Origin: Alteromonas sp047556435
GTDB lineage: Bacteria > Pseudomonadota > Gammaproteobacteria > Enterobacterales > Alteromonadaceae
DNA length: 64,000 bases
Assembly (NCBI RefSeq): GCF_047556435.1
Contig: NZ_CP180210.1
Coordinates: forward strand, 3,658,001 to 3,722,000
Direction of reading: 5' to 3'
The notes beneath the pieces are model-generated. The model searched no databases, had not been told where the DNA came from, and saw only the letters and a list, made by a program, of their open reading frames with translations. Positions within the stretch are counted from its first letter, which is position 1. Every line of letters starts with the position of its first letter. Made by a program: the position numbers and the translations under genes. Shown piece by piece: positions 54,703 through 63,422 of the stretch.

Positions 54703-55740
54703 GTGAAAGGCTCACCTATTACGATAGGCGGGCAAGATGTCTTGCCAGGTGAAACTAAGAAAATAGAACTGGAAATGCCACCGCTGTATACAGCGACCAA
54801 CATGAGTATACCGGTTTTTGTTAAACGCGGAAAACGTGAAGGACCGACAATGTTTGTCAGTGCTGCCATTCACGGAGACGAGCTTAACGGTATTGAAATC
54901 GTGAGTCGTCTTATTCGCTCCAAATCAATAACGCGCCTGCGCGGGACATTGATTGCTGTGCCTATGGTGAATGTGTACGGGGTTCTGAACCAGTCTCGTT
55001 ACCTGCCTGATCGACGGGATTTGAACCGCAGCTTTCCCGGTAGTAAAAAGGGCTCTTTAGCAGGACGGTTGGCTAACCTGTTCTTTAAAGAAGTAGTAAG
55101 TAAGTGTGATGTGGGCATCGATCTGCATACCGGCGCCATACATCGCAGCAATCTGCCGCAAATCCGTGCCGACCTCGACGACGCAGACGTTCTCGAAATG
55201 GCAAAGGCATTTGGAGTGCCGGTGTTGCTTAATGCAGAAATCCGGGACGGTTCGCTGCGTCAGGCGGCCAGTGAAGAGGGTGTGAAAATTCTGCTTTACG
55301 AAGCGGGTCAGGCCTTGCGTTATGACGAATTTTCAATTCGCGCAGGGGTACGTGGAATCATTAATACGATGCGACACCTGGGGATGCTCAATAAACGCCA
55401 GAGCAAAGGGCATGACATCAACCGCTTTATCGCCAGACAAAGTGGCTGGGTTCGTGCGCCGGAAAGTGGCTTTGTTACTCACATCACGCAACTGGGCGAC
55501 CATGTCAGTAAAGGTGACCGTCTTGCGACTGTTGCCGACCCTTATGGCAATGTGGTTTCCACCATTTTGAGCCCGGCTGATGGGGTCATTATTGGCAAAC
55601 AGAACATTCCGCTGACACAGGAAGGTGAAGCGATATACCATATCGCTTACTTTAAAGAGCCTGATACAGTAGCGGAGCACGTAGAGCTTTTGCAGGACAA
55701 TCTGATCCTGGGTGATCAGACTGTAGTCGAGGAAGAATAG
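54703..55740 (+). CDS. Succinylglutamate desuccinylase/aspartoacylase-family protein
   Basis: 345-residue zinc carboxypeptidase-like hydrolase. GTG start directly after the rimK stop, with AAGGA upstream. Zinc ligands appear in AAIHGDELNGIE (His, Glu) at about residue 53 and in GIDLHTGAIHR (His) near 142. LLYEAGQALRYDEFSI carries the catalytic Glu region. A C-terminal lipoyl-like beta barrel (GFVTHITQLGDHVSKGDRLATVADPYG) follows, as in the COG3608 group. It probably cleaves an N-acyl amino acid or an amide linkage in the same pathway as RimK; the exact substrate is unknown. Confidence 0.85.
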   Translation: MKGSPITIGGQDVLPGETKKIELEMPPLYTATNMSIPVFVKRGKREGPTMFVSAAIHGDELNGIEIVSRLIRSKSITRLRGTLIAVPMVNVYGVLNQSRYLPDRRDLNRSFPGSKKGSLAGRLANLFFKEVVSKCDVGIDLHTGAIHRSNLPQIRADLDDADVLEMAKAFGVPVLLNAEIRDGSLRQAASEEGVKILLYEAGQALRYDEFSIRAGVRGIINTMRHLGMLNKRQSKGHDINRFIARQSGWVRAPESGFVTHITQLGDHVSKGDRLATVADPYGNVVSTILSPADGVIIGKQNIPLTQEGEAIYHIAYFKEPDTVAEHVELLQDNLILGDQTVVEEE

Positions 55741-55741
55741 A

Positions 55742-56182
55742 ATGAGCACCGGTAGCAAAAAACTGGTAGGCGCGATTGAATTATGCGACCTGCCCGAGCT
55801 GGAAATCTCTCAACTCAACGTCCGCGTAGACACTGGCGCCGCCACATCTTCGCTTCATGTCGATAATATTGAGGAATTTGAAAAGTTTGGTGAGACCTGG
55901 ATCCGCTTTGATATTCATCCGGATATACATAATGTAGAAAGAGTCGTGCGACGGGAAGCCCCTGTCGTAGGTAAGAAGCAGGTGAAAAGTTCTACCGCGA
56001 CGCGAGAAAAGCGTTACGTTATTGATACGCCCATCGTCATGGATGATATGCGCTGGACCATTCAGCTAACGCTCACGGACAGATCAGAAATGACTTACCT
56101 CATGTTACTGGGACGTGAAGCGATGAATGGACGTCTGGTTGTCGATCCTGAGTTTGAATATCTGTTAACCGGGAAAGATTAA
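55742..56182 (+). CDS. rimB: RimB-like retropepsin-type protease (COG4067)
   Basis: 146-residue protein with the aspartic-protease-like VRVDTGAATSSLHVD near residue 28-42 and YLMLLGREAMNGRLVVDP near the end, the ATP-dependent zinc protease/RimB pattern. In Pseudomonas RimB opposes RimK-dependent glutamylation of S6. It begins one base after the previous stop. The symbol is given by family resemblance and position next to rimK. Confidence 0.88.
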   Translation: MSTGSKKLVGAIELCDLPELEISQLNVRVDTGAATSSLHVDNIEEFEKFGETWIRFDIHPDIHNVERVVRREAPVVGKKQVKSSTATREKRYVIDTPIVMDDMRWTIQLTLTDRSEMTYLMLLGREAMNGRLVVDPEFEYLLTGKD

Positions 56183-56192
56183 CGAAACTCGT

Positions 56193-57104
56193 ATGCAAAG
56201 AATCTGTCTGGCAAGATGCGCAACGGTTATTGCGGTGCTGATAAGTCTGTTTATCAGCGCGGTCGCTGTCGCGCAGGAAGTCAGCAAAGAAAAAGAGCAG
56301 GAAACTTATCGAATCATCCGGATACCTCAGGTATTTGGTGGAACAGATCCGCTTTACAACTATGTCAAAACCCTTCTGCAAATGGCCCTGGATTCCAATG
56401 CTGACCAGTACGGAAAGGTAAAACTATTACCCAATGAACGCGGAACGGTTCAGGAGCGTCAACTCCGTAACCTGGATAATCGTCTTTTGGATGTTACCTG
56501 GAGCGTGACTACAGCGGAGCGAGAAAATCTACATAAAGCCGTTCGGATCCCCCTCACAGCAGGGCTATTTGGGCAACGACTGCTGCTTATTCGTGAAGGT
56601 GATCTCCGCTTCAATTCGGTGATATCGCTGAACACATTAAAACAATATCGTGCGGTCCAGGGACAGGACTGGCCTGATACACGATTATATCGTTATCATG
56701 GTTTTTCCGTACTGGAGTCGACGTATCAGGCATCATTCAAAGTATTGGCCGAAGGGTTTGCAGACTATTATCCCCGTGGCATTCTGGAAGTCGATTACGA
56801 ACTTGAATACGCCAAAGACCTTCCCATAGCACTTGAAAAACACTTGCTAATTCGCTACCCCAGCGCCATGTTTTTCTTTGTCAGTCGGGACAATCACGCG
56901 CTGGCATATCGTATTGAGCAGGGCTTAATCAGCCTACTGGAAAGCGGCGAATTTCAGTCATTACTCGAGTCACAGCCTTTCTATCAATCCAGTGCCGCGC
57001 GCGCGAAAGGGCGCCATGTCCTGGAGCTTACCAACCCTATGCTCAGTAATGAATCCCACCAGGCAATGGAAGACTACCTGCCTTATTTCAATATTACGAA
57101 TTAG
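56193..57104 (+). CDS. Periplasmic binding-protein-like protein, paralogue 1
   Basis: 303 residues: Sec signal (MQRICLARCATVIAVLISLFISAVAVAQE) and a type-2 binding-protein-like fold resembling amino-acid (family 3) binding proteins. Conserved with the next gene: ERQLRNL, GQDWPDTR, FADYYPRG, the YPSAMFFFV stretch and LESGEFQSLLESQPFYQ. It begins 10 bases after rimB, so it may be cotranscribed. No permease or ATPase is linked, so it is probably a sensor-side or scavenging protein (inference). The ligand is unknown. Confidence 0.75.
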   Translation: MQRICLARCATVIAVLISLFISAVAVAQEVSKEKEQETYRIIRIPQVFGGTDPLYNYVKTLLQMALDSNADQYGKVKLLPNERGTVQERQLRNLDNRLLDVTWSVTTAERENLHKAVRIPLTAGLFGQRLLLIREGDLRFNSVISLNTLKQYRAVQGQDWPDTRLYRYHGFSVLESTYQASFKVLAEGFADYYPRGILEVDYELEYAKDLPIALEKHLLIRYPSAMFFFVSRDNHALAYRIEQGLISLLESGEFQSLLESQPFYQSSAARAKGRHVLELTNPMLSNESHQAMEDYLPYFNITN

Positions 57105-57333
57105 GTACGTTACCGCAAAGCTAAACCGGCTTACCGGTTAATCAGCTGATTTTCTCATATCACAGCCAGGGGCGCGCCTTTCCGTTTACGCCACATCGGC
57201 ACTTGCGTATGCAAAGCGACAACACGGCGTGACCATAGCAATGTCGGTGATATTCGCGAAGTAACGTGTCATAGTCTACCTTTTAGCACTATGGAGCTTG
57301 TTTATAACGGACTAGTCAATGAGGCAACCATCT

Positions 57334-58305
57334 ATGTTGTGTAAGATGACAATGTCACAACCACGTATTTCGTTACTGATGCTGTTTTTTATTGTCGTGT
57401 CTCCCGCCGCGGTTCTCGCCGACGAAAGCAGTCAACCTGCTGTGCAAAGGTTATCCATTCCCCATCAGGTAGACACTACGTATGGGATCCATAATTACAT
57501 TGTGGAAGTCCTGACACGTGCGCTCGCCCTCACAGAGCAAGAATACGGTCCTTTTTTGCTTGTTGGCGAACAGGAGGCAGCTGTGCAGTCTCGACAATTA
57601 CGTAATCTCGAAGAGGGAGTAAGTGACATAATCTGGATGATAAGCGACAGAGACAGAGAACAACAATCTCGTGCTATCCCTATTCCAATCATTGGCGGCT
57701 TTTACGGATATCGGGTGTTATTGGTCAGGGAGCATGATAACCGTTTTCTTCGTTCGCCAAAGCTACCCGAACTGCGTCAGCTTCTCTATGCACAAGGCGC
57801 TGACTGGCCGGATACGCGGATCCTGATAAATAACGACTTTAACGTAGAAATGGTCACTTACAAGGCAGGCTTTCGCATGCTCCAGAGAGGGTTTGTTGAT
57901 GCGTATCCCAGAGCCGTGCACGAAGCCCTTTTTGAACTTACACAACCCATTACCGACAACCTGACAATCGAGCCCTACACGTTGATGGTATATCCGAACC
58001 CGCTGTTTTTTTATGTTGCGTCATGGAATACTGAACTGGCCGACAGACTGGAAAGCGGACTGAAAATAATGGTGAGAAGCGGTGAATTACAATCGCGGCT
58101 GGAGTCGCAGGCTTTTTACCAGACCGCTTATGATGTTCTGGCAGGGCGAACTATCTATAAATTGCACAATCCGATCCTTAGCGATACCGCCAGAGTCGCT
58201 GTAGAACAATATCTCGATTTTGATGAAGTGCTGGAATATGTCAGCAACTCAACAGTGAAGAAAACGCCCCGCAAGGCTTTCAGTCAAAGCAGTAGCGGCA
58301 AGTAA
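57334..58305 (+). CDS. Periplasmic binding-protein-like protein, paralogue 2
   Basis: About 323 residues from the ATG at 57334 (GAGG nine bases upstream; ATG 57319 is the alternative). Signal peptide ISLLMLFFIVVSPAAVLA, then the same fold as the preceding gene with SRQLRNL, GADWPDTR, FVDAYPRAVHEALFEL, YPNPLFFYV and SGELQSRLESQAFYQ. A basic Ser/Lys-rich tail of about 20 residues is extra. About 230 bases separate it from paralogue 1, so it may have its own promoter. Confidence 0.75.
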   Translation: MLCKMTMSQPRISLLMLFFIVVSPAAVLADESSQPAVQRLSIPHQVDTTYGIHNYIVEVLTRALALTEQEYGPFLLVGEQEAAVQSRQLRNLEEGVSDIIWMISDRDREQQSRAIPIPIIGGFYGYRVLLVREHDNRFLRSPKLPELRQLLYAQGADWPDTRILINNDFNVEMVTYKAGFRMLQRGFVDAYPRAVHEALFELTQPITDNLTIEPYTLMVYPNPLFFYVASWNTELADRLESGLKIMVRSGELQSRLESQAFYQTAYDVLAGRTIYKLHNPILSDTARVAVEQYLDFDEVLEYVSNSTVKKTPRKAFSQSSSGK

Positions 58306-58689
58306 ATGCACTTCAGCACGTACTATAACAACCATCAGGTATGCGTTTAAACCAGCACAACCGCTGTGATTAGTCACTGTCTGCATACCCCAGCGGCAAC
58401 AGAAGTATTCGCCCCTTACCTTGAATCTGTTTATCCTGGTTTAATGCTTATGCAGCAGCCGGCCCGTGTTGTGCCAGGTAATTTCAAATGAGCGAGATGT
58501 AGTGGGCCTGGATAAGTGAATAGGTGGGCCGTATAGCGCATATCTGGCCACTGGCCGACAGTGGAAGGGGCCGGTGCGTCATATTTCCGCGCTATCAGCG
58601 CTTATCTGGATTACCCAACTATGCGACTTCTTGCTTGTATCGGGTAGTTTTAGCGATCAGCATTAATAATGAACCAAGATAAACAGGCT
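58306..58689. other. Intergenic region between convergent genes
   Basis: 384 bases between paralogue 2 and crbR; no supported gene, and no clear intrinsic terminator for either side. Confidence 0.5.
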
Positions 58690-59343
58690 CTAGCTGTGTG
58701 CGCTGGCTGGCGGTTCCAACTCCAGTTGCGACGCTATCAATACTGCCTGAGTACGGTTGTTAATTCCTAATTTCTTAAAAATTGCCGTTACATGGGCTTT
58801 CACCGTCGCCTCAGCAATATCCAGATTATAGCCTATTTGCTTATTCAACAAACCGTCGCGCATAAAGCACAACACTTTATACTGTGATGGCGTCAGTGAA
58901 GCCACTTTGTCAGCCAATTCAGAGAAGGCTTCATCAATCTCTTCAATGTCTTCGCTGACCGAGGCCGGCACCCAGATATCGCCATCCAGAATGGCTTTAA
59001 CTGCGTTTGCGATATCTCCGGAACTGGCGGTTTTGGGTATAAAACCCAACGCGCCAACGCCGACGATTTTGGAAATTATGGTAGGATCTTCAGTGCCAGA
59101 CACCACCGCGACAGGCAGGTCTGGATAGAGCTTACGAATATGTAATAAGCCGAACAGGTCATTACTGCCCGGCATATGTAAATCCAGTAACAGCAAGTCG
59201 ATATCCTCACTTTCGAGAATACCGACTGTAGTATTCAGATCGCCTGCTTCGCGAAGCAGGAGATCCGGAAACGTCAATGATAACGCTCCTCTAAGTGCAT
59301 CCCGGTAAAGAGGGTGATCGTCAGCAATCAGCAAGGTTATCAT
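58690..59343 (-). CDS. crbR: CrbR: LuxR/NarL-type response regulator of the acetate switch
   Basis: 217 residues. Receiver MITLLIADDHPLYRDAL with phospho-acceptor Asp54 in LLLDLHMPG, and DNA-binding helix-turn-helix LTPSQYKVLCFMRDGLLNKQIGYNLDIAEATVKAHVTAIF in the last third. It lies 18 bases downstream of acs on the same strand, so acs-crbR is an operon and activation of acs would raise its own activator. The cognate kinase CrbS is 5.7 kb away. In V. cholerae CrbR activates acs. Confidence 0.9.
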   Translation of the reverse strand: MITLLIADDHPLYRDALRGALSLTFPDLLLREAGDLNTTVGILESEDIDLLLLDLHMPGSNDLFGLLHIRKLYPDLPVAVVSGTEDPTIISKIVGVGALGFIPKTASSGDIANAVKAILDGDIWVPASVSEDIEEIDEAFSELADKVASLTPSQYKVLCFMRDGLLNKQIGYNLDIAEATVKAHVTAIFKKLGINNRTQAVLIASQLELEPPASAHS

Positions 59344-59361
59344 TATTCGTTGTTATTCCTG

Positions 59362-61308
59362 TTACTTGTTCAGACGCTCCTCAATCAGTGTATCAACAAC
59401 TGACGGATCCGCCAATGTTGAGGTGTCACCTAACTGATCGTGCTCATTGGCCGCAATTTTGCGCAAAATGCGGCGCATGATCTTACCAGAACGGGTTTTC
59501 GGCAAGCCGCTGGACCACTGGATCATGTCCGGTGTGGCAATTGGACTTAGCTCAGTACGCACCCAGGCACGCAGTTCTTTGGTAAGTTCATCATCCGGGG
59601 TAATGCCTTCATTAGGCGTCACATATACGTAAATCCCCTGCCCTTTGATATCGTGCGGATAACCAACAACAGCGGCTTCTGCCACTTTAGGGTGGGCCAC
59701 CAGCGCACTCTCGATTTCAGCAGTACCCAGTCGGTGACCTGACACATTCAGAACATCATCGACGCGCCCAGTGATCCAGTAGTAACCGTCCTCATCACGG
59801 CGAGCTCCGTCACCGGTAAAGTACACACCTTTATACGCACTGAAGTACGTATTAATGAAACGCTCATGATCCCCATACACCGTACGTGCCTGACTTGGCC
59901 AGCTGTCTTTGATGACCAGATTCCCTTCAGCAGCGCCTTCCAGCTCTTTGCCATCGGCATCAAACAGTGCTGGCTCAATACCAAAGAACGGACGCGATGC
60001 GGAACCAGGCTTAAGCGGCGTCGCGCCTGGCATTGGCGTAATCATCATGCCGCCGGTTTCGGTTTGCCACCAGGTATCCATGATCGGACAGCGGCCCTCG
60101 CCCAGTACGCGGTGGTACCACTCCCAGGCTTCCGGATTAATAGGCTCGCCTACGGAACCTAACAGACGCAAGCTGGATAAATCACATCCTTCAGCCGGTG
60201 CGTCACCGTGGGCCATCAACGCGCGAATTGCGGTAGGCGCAGTATACAGGCTGTTAACCTTGTACTTTTCTACGACCTGCGCAATACGTCTTACGTCAGG
60301 GTACGTCGGCACACCTTCAAAGAAGACCTGTGACGCACCGTTTATCAGCGGGCCGTAAACCATGTAACTGTGCCCCGTGATCCAGCCCACATCTGCGGTA
60401 CACCAGTACACATCATCATCGCGATAATCGAAGGCATACTTAAATGTCATGGAGGTATAAAGCAGGTAGCCGCCAGTGGTATGTACTACGCCCTTAGGCG
60501 TACCGGTAGAACCCGATGTGTACAGAATAAATAATGGATCTTCCGCGTTCATTACTTCGGGTTCACACTGAGCAGAGCAATCCTCCACCAGCTTATCCCA
60601 CCACACATCTACATCACTGTTCCAGTTAACATCTCCACCAGTGAGTTTATACACCAGAGAACTGGTAATTGAAGGGCACGCACCATTCGCTAATGCTTTA
60701 TCCACGTTGGCTTTCAACGGCACACTGCGACCAGCTCGACGGCCTTCATCGCAGGTAATAATGACTTTCGCTGAACTGTCGTTAATGCGATCGGCAATCG
60801 CGTTGGGTGAGAAGCCACCAAAGATAACCGAGTGTACTGCGCCGATACGGGCGCAAGCGAGCATGGCATATGCGGCCTGGGGCACCATTGGCATGTAAAC
60901 TGCGACGCGATCGCCTTTTTTAACACCCAGCTTTTTCAGACCATTCGCCAGCTTACACACTTCATAATGCAGTTGCTGATACGTGATGGTTTCATCATTC
61001 CCCGGTGAGTCGCCTTCCCAGTAAATTGCCGTCTTTTTGGCATTTTCCGCCAGATGGCGATCAATGCAATTGTAGCTGGCATTAATTTCACCGTCCTCAA
61101 ACCACTTAATTGAGACATCATTGTCGCCAAAATGCGTGTTTTTAATTTTTGTTGGCGACGTGTACCAGTCCAGAGTTCCGGCATACTCAGCCCAGAAGCC
61201 TTCCGGATCTGACACGGACTGCTGATACATCGATTCATACTGCTCAGCCGTGAGGTGGGTGTTTTTCTTAATTGCCTCGGGTACTGGATACGTCTTACTG
61301 GCAGTCAT
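59362..61308 (-). CDS. acs: Acetyl-CoA synthetase
   Basis: Activates acetate to acetyl-CoA via acetyl-AMP. 648 residues from the ATG at 61308 (GGAGG eight bases upstream; the longer frame to 61380 has no such site); E. coli Acs has 652. Motifs: LFILYTSGSTGTPKGVVHTT (AMP loop), DTWWQTETGG, YFTGDGARRDEDGYYWITGR, and the acetylatable lysine in PKTRSGKIMRR close to the end. Paired with crbR downstream. Confidence 0.97.
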   Translation of the reverse strand: MTASKTYPVPEAIKKNTHLTAEQYESMYQQSVSDPEGFWAEYAGTLDWYTSPTKIKNTHFGDNDVSIKWFEDGEINASYNCIDRHLAENAKKTAIYWEGDSPGNDETITYQQLHYEVCKLANGLKKLGVKKGDRVAVYMPMVPQAAYAMLACARIGAVHSVIFGGFSPNAIADRINDSSAKVIITCDEGRRAGRSVPLKANVDKALANGACPSITSSLVYKLTGGDVNWNSDVDVWWDKLVEDCSAQCEPEVMNAEDPLFILYTSGSTGTPKGVVHTTGGYLLYTSMTFKYAFDYRDDDVYWCTADVGWITGHSYMVYGPLINGASQVFFEGVPTYPDVRRIAQVVEKYKVNSLYTAPTAIRALMAHGDAPAEGCDLSSLRLLGSVGEPINPEAWEWYHRVLGEGRCPIMDTWWQTETGGMMITPMPGATPLKPGSASRPFFGIEPALFDADGKELEGAAEGNLVIKDSWPSQARTVYGDHERFINTYFSAYKGVYFTGDGARRDEDGYYWITGRVDDVLNVSGHRLGTAEIESALVAHPKVAEAAVVGYPHDIKGQGIYVYVTPNEGITPDDELTKELRAWVRTELSPIATPDMIQWSSGLPKTRSGKIMRRILRKIAANEHDQLGDTSTLADPSVVDTLIEERLNK

Positions 61309-61389
61309 AATTAGTGCCTCCGCTTTCGAAATCTTGAATTGTAATCCTGATGGTAAACCAATGTAGTCTTTCCTCAACAAAGCAAAATG

Positions 61390-61402
61390 AGACTTTGGTC
61401 TT
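61390..61402. promoter_or_regulatory. Operator-like repeat near acs
   Basis: AGACTTTGGTCTT, with AGAC / GTCT arms, about 80 bases upstream of the acs start. Twelve of thirteen bases match the repeat near the porin gene. Confidence 0.5.
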
Positions 61403-61696
61403 AACGAAACACCTGTGCGACGCTTTTAGTATTCAGGGCTAGCACAGGTTTTACACCACATTGCGAATGGTTTATGCGACTCGCGCATTTCATGTCTTTA
61501 CACATATTGGCAAAAAAACGGTTCACTCGCGCAGGTAACTATGAGGTAATCCGTGCCCGATAATTACGCCACAACGAAATATACAGTACGTCGCATGATC
61601 ATCCCTGCGCCCCTCGGCATTCGCCGCAAACGCACCTACATGCTTGTGCACGTCGTGTAAATACGGCGCCTTGAACTGTATATCGGCATCAGGTTG

Positions 61697-61714
61697 ATAA
61701 GACTTTCGTCTTAT
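61697..61714. promoter_or_regulatory. Operator-like inverted repeat near the porin gene
   Basis: ATAAGACTTTCGTCTTAT: perfect 7-base arms around TTTC, about 105 bases upstream of the porin start. Confidence 0.5.
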
Positions 61715-61817
61715 AGACCATCCGCTTATTTGCAATTCGTAGTTTGTCAGCCAAATTATCGTTTGTTAACTGCGAATTTACACTTTCTTAACCTGAAACA
61801 CTGGGACGGACAACATT

Positions 61818-62987
61818 ATGAGAAACACCATCAAAAAAACCACGCTCGCGGTATCCCTCGGTTTAGCTGGCATTGTCAGCACCTCGGCTGCACACGCCGA
61901 CGTATTAGAAGACACCAATGTGCAATTTTCCGGCTACATCAAAGCCGACGCTATGTTTAGCAATTATTCAGAAGGTACGCTGGGTTCAGGCAGCATTGGT
62001 CGCGATTTTTACATCCCCTCTCTAACCCCGGTTTCAGGTAACGATGAAGGTTCGCAGTTCGACGCCCATATTCGCCAGTCTCGTTTCCGCTTCACAACCA
62101 ACACGCCAACTGAAAATGGTGATACTATTACCGGCGTGCTGGAACTTGATTTTATCGTTACCGACGGTGGAGATGAACGGATCAGTAACTCTTATACTCC
62201 ACGCGTGCGCCATGCATTCCTGAAATACAAGAACTGGTTAGTAGGCCAAACCTGGACCACGTTTATGGACGTGGCGACCCTCCCGGAGTCACTGGACTTC
62301 ATCGGTGTTACTGATGGCACCATCTTTGGACGTCAAACCATGGTCCGCTACTCGAATAATGGATTTGAAGTAGCACTGGAGAACCCGGAAACCACGGTGA
62401 CACCCTTTGGCGGTGGTGGTCGTATTGTTGCCGATGACAACGCCGTCCCCGATTTTATCGCCGCTTACACCGCAACACGCGACTGGGGTCACTTTAAAGT
62501 TGCCGGCCTGATTCGTCAGTTATCCTATGATGATGGCGCAGGTATAGACGCTGATGAAACAGGCTATGGGATTTCCGTGTCAGGTAAAATAAATTTAGAT
62601 AACGGGGACGATATTCGCCTGTTATTCAACACCGGCTCAGGAATTGGTCGCTATACCGCGTTGAACGCGCATAACGGTGCTGTAATTGATGCGAATGGCG
62701 ATCTGGAAGCGATCGATTCCTACGGCTACACCCTGGCATACCGTCATGTGTGGAATCCGAAAACCCGCAGTAATTTTATGTTCTCCGCACTGGAAGTCGA
62801 TAACGATACTGCATTAACCGGTGTAGGCGTAACACAAAGCACTTACAGTGCTCGCGCCAACGTACTGTACTCACCAACAAAAGCGCTTACCTTCGGTGCG
62901 GAATATGCGTTTGCGCACCGCGAAACCGAAGCGGATTTGGAAGGCGACATGAACCGCGTCCAGTTCTCAGCTAAATACGCTTTCTAA
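61818..62987 (+). CDS. DcaP-like outer-membrane porin
   Basis: 389 residues: signal peptide MRNTIKKTTLAVSLGLAG...AHA, then a 16-strand-type barrel starting VQFSGYIKADAMFSNYSEG and ending FSAKYAF with the terminal Phe needed for Bam assembly. SRFRFTTNTPTENGDTITG, NWLVGQTWTTFMDVATLPESLDFIG and RQTMVRY are DcaP-family signatures. DcaP porins admit dicarboxylates and related small acids in Acinetobacter. The position opposite acs fits carboxylate uptake (inference). Confidence 0.92.
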   Translation: MRNTIKKTTLAVSLGLAGIVSTSAAHADVLEDTNVQFSGYIKADAMFSNYSEGTLGSGSIGRDFYIPSLTPVSGNDEGSQFDAHIRQSRFRFTTNTPTENGDTITGVLELDFIVTDGGDERISNSYTPRVRHAFLKYKNWLVGQTWTTFMDVATLPESLDFIGVTDGTIFGRQTMVRYSNNGFEVALENPETTVTPFGGGGRIVADDNAVPDFIAAYTATRDWGHFKVAGLIRQLSYDDGAGIDADETGYGISVSGKINLDNGDDIRLLFNTGSGIGRYTALNAHNGAVIDANGDLEAIDSYGYTLAYRHVWNPKTRSNFMFSALEVDNDTALTGVGVTQSTYSARANVLYSPTKALTFGAEYAFAHRETEADLEGDMNRVQFSAKYAF

Positions 62988-63006
62988 AGTAGTCACAATA
63001 TCTCCA

Positions 63007-63030
63007 GGCCACCTTTCGGTGGCCTTTTTT
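63007..63030 (+). terminator. Terminator of the porin gene
   Basis: GGCCACC / GGTGGCC arms around TTTC followed by six T. Confidence 0.92.
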
Positions 63031-63243
63031 GTTTGCCGCCACACCTGCACAGTACACCGCAAATATTTTTTCTTTTCTGAGACGGTGTGCATACACACTA
63101 TTTGTGTGCATTTATTAATCTGAAAAAATCGCTTCGGGCTTGATACAACGGGTTATCCAGCGCTTTAGTCACCTGTTTTTCATAAGCCCTGTACGACATC
63201 GTTTCAGGGAGTCTCGCATGCAAACGCAAAATTAATGCATACG

Positions 63244-63273
63244 TATTCACATTGTTTACAATTTATTCACATT
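63244..63273. promoter_or_regulatory. Direct repeats upstream of alpha-amylase
   Basis: TATTCACATT occurs exactly twice, at 63244-63253 and 63264-63273, with a 20-base period (two helical turns), 150-180 bases before the amylase start. Confidence 0.4.
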
Positions 63274-63422
63274 CTAGGGTGTGTACTGTGGTTAAGCATT
63301 CATAGAAATGTCAGCCAGACAATCTCATGATGAATATTTGCACCGGCGTCAAAGGAAAGGAATTGCTGCGCCAATTGCAGGTTGACGTCTTGATACCTTA
63401 TGACAATACGGGACACCCAATT

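Larger units (their letters stand above)
61309..61817. other. Divergent regulatory region, acs / dcaP-like porin
   Basis: About 510 bases without a gene. Two similar inverted repeats lie one near each gene (listed separately); promoters themselves cannot be placed with confidence. Confidence 0.6.
62988..63422. other. Intergenic region upstream of alpha-amylase
   Basis: 435 bases with the porin terminator and the direct repeats listed separately; no gene seen. Confidence 0.5.
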
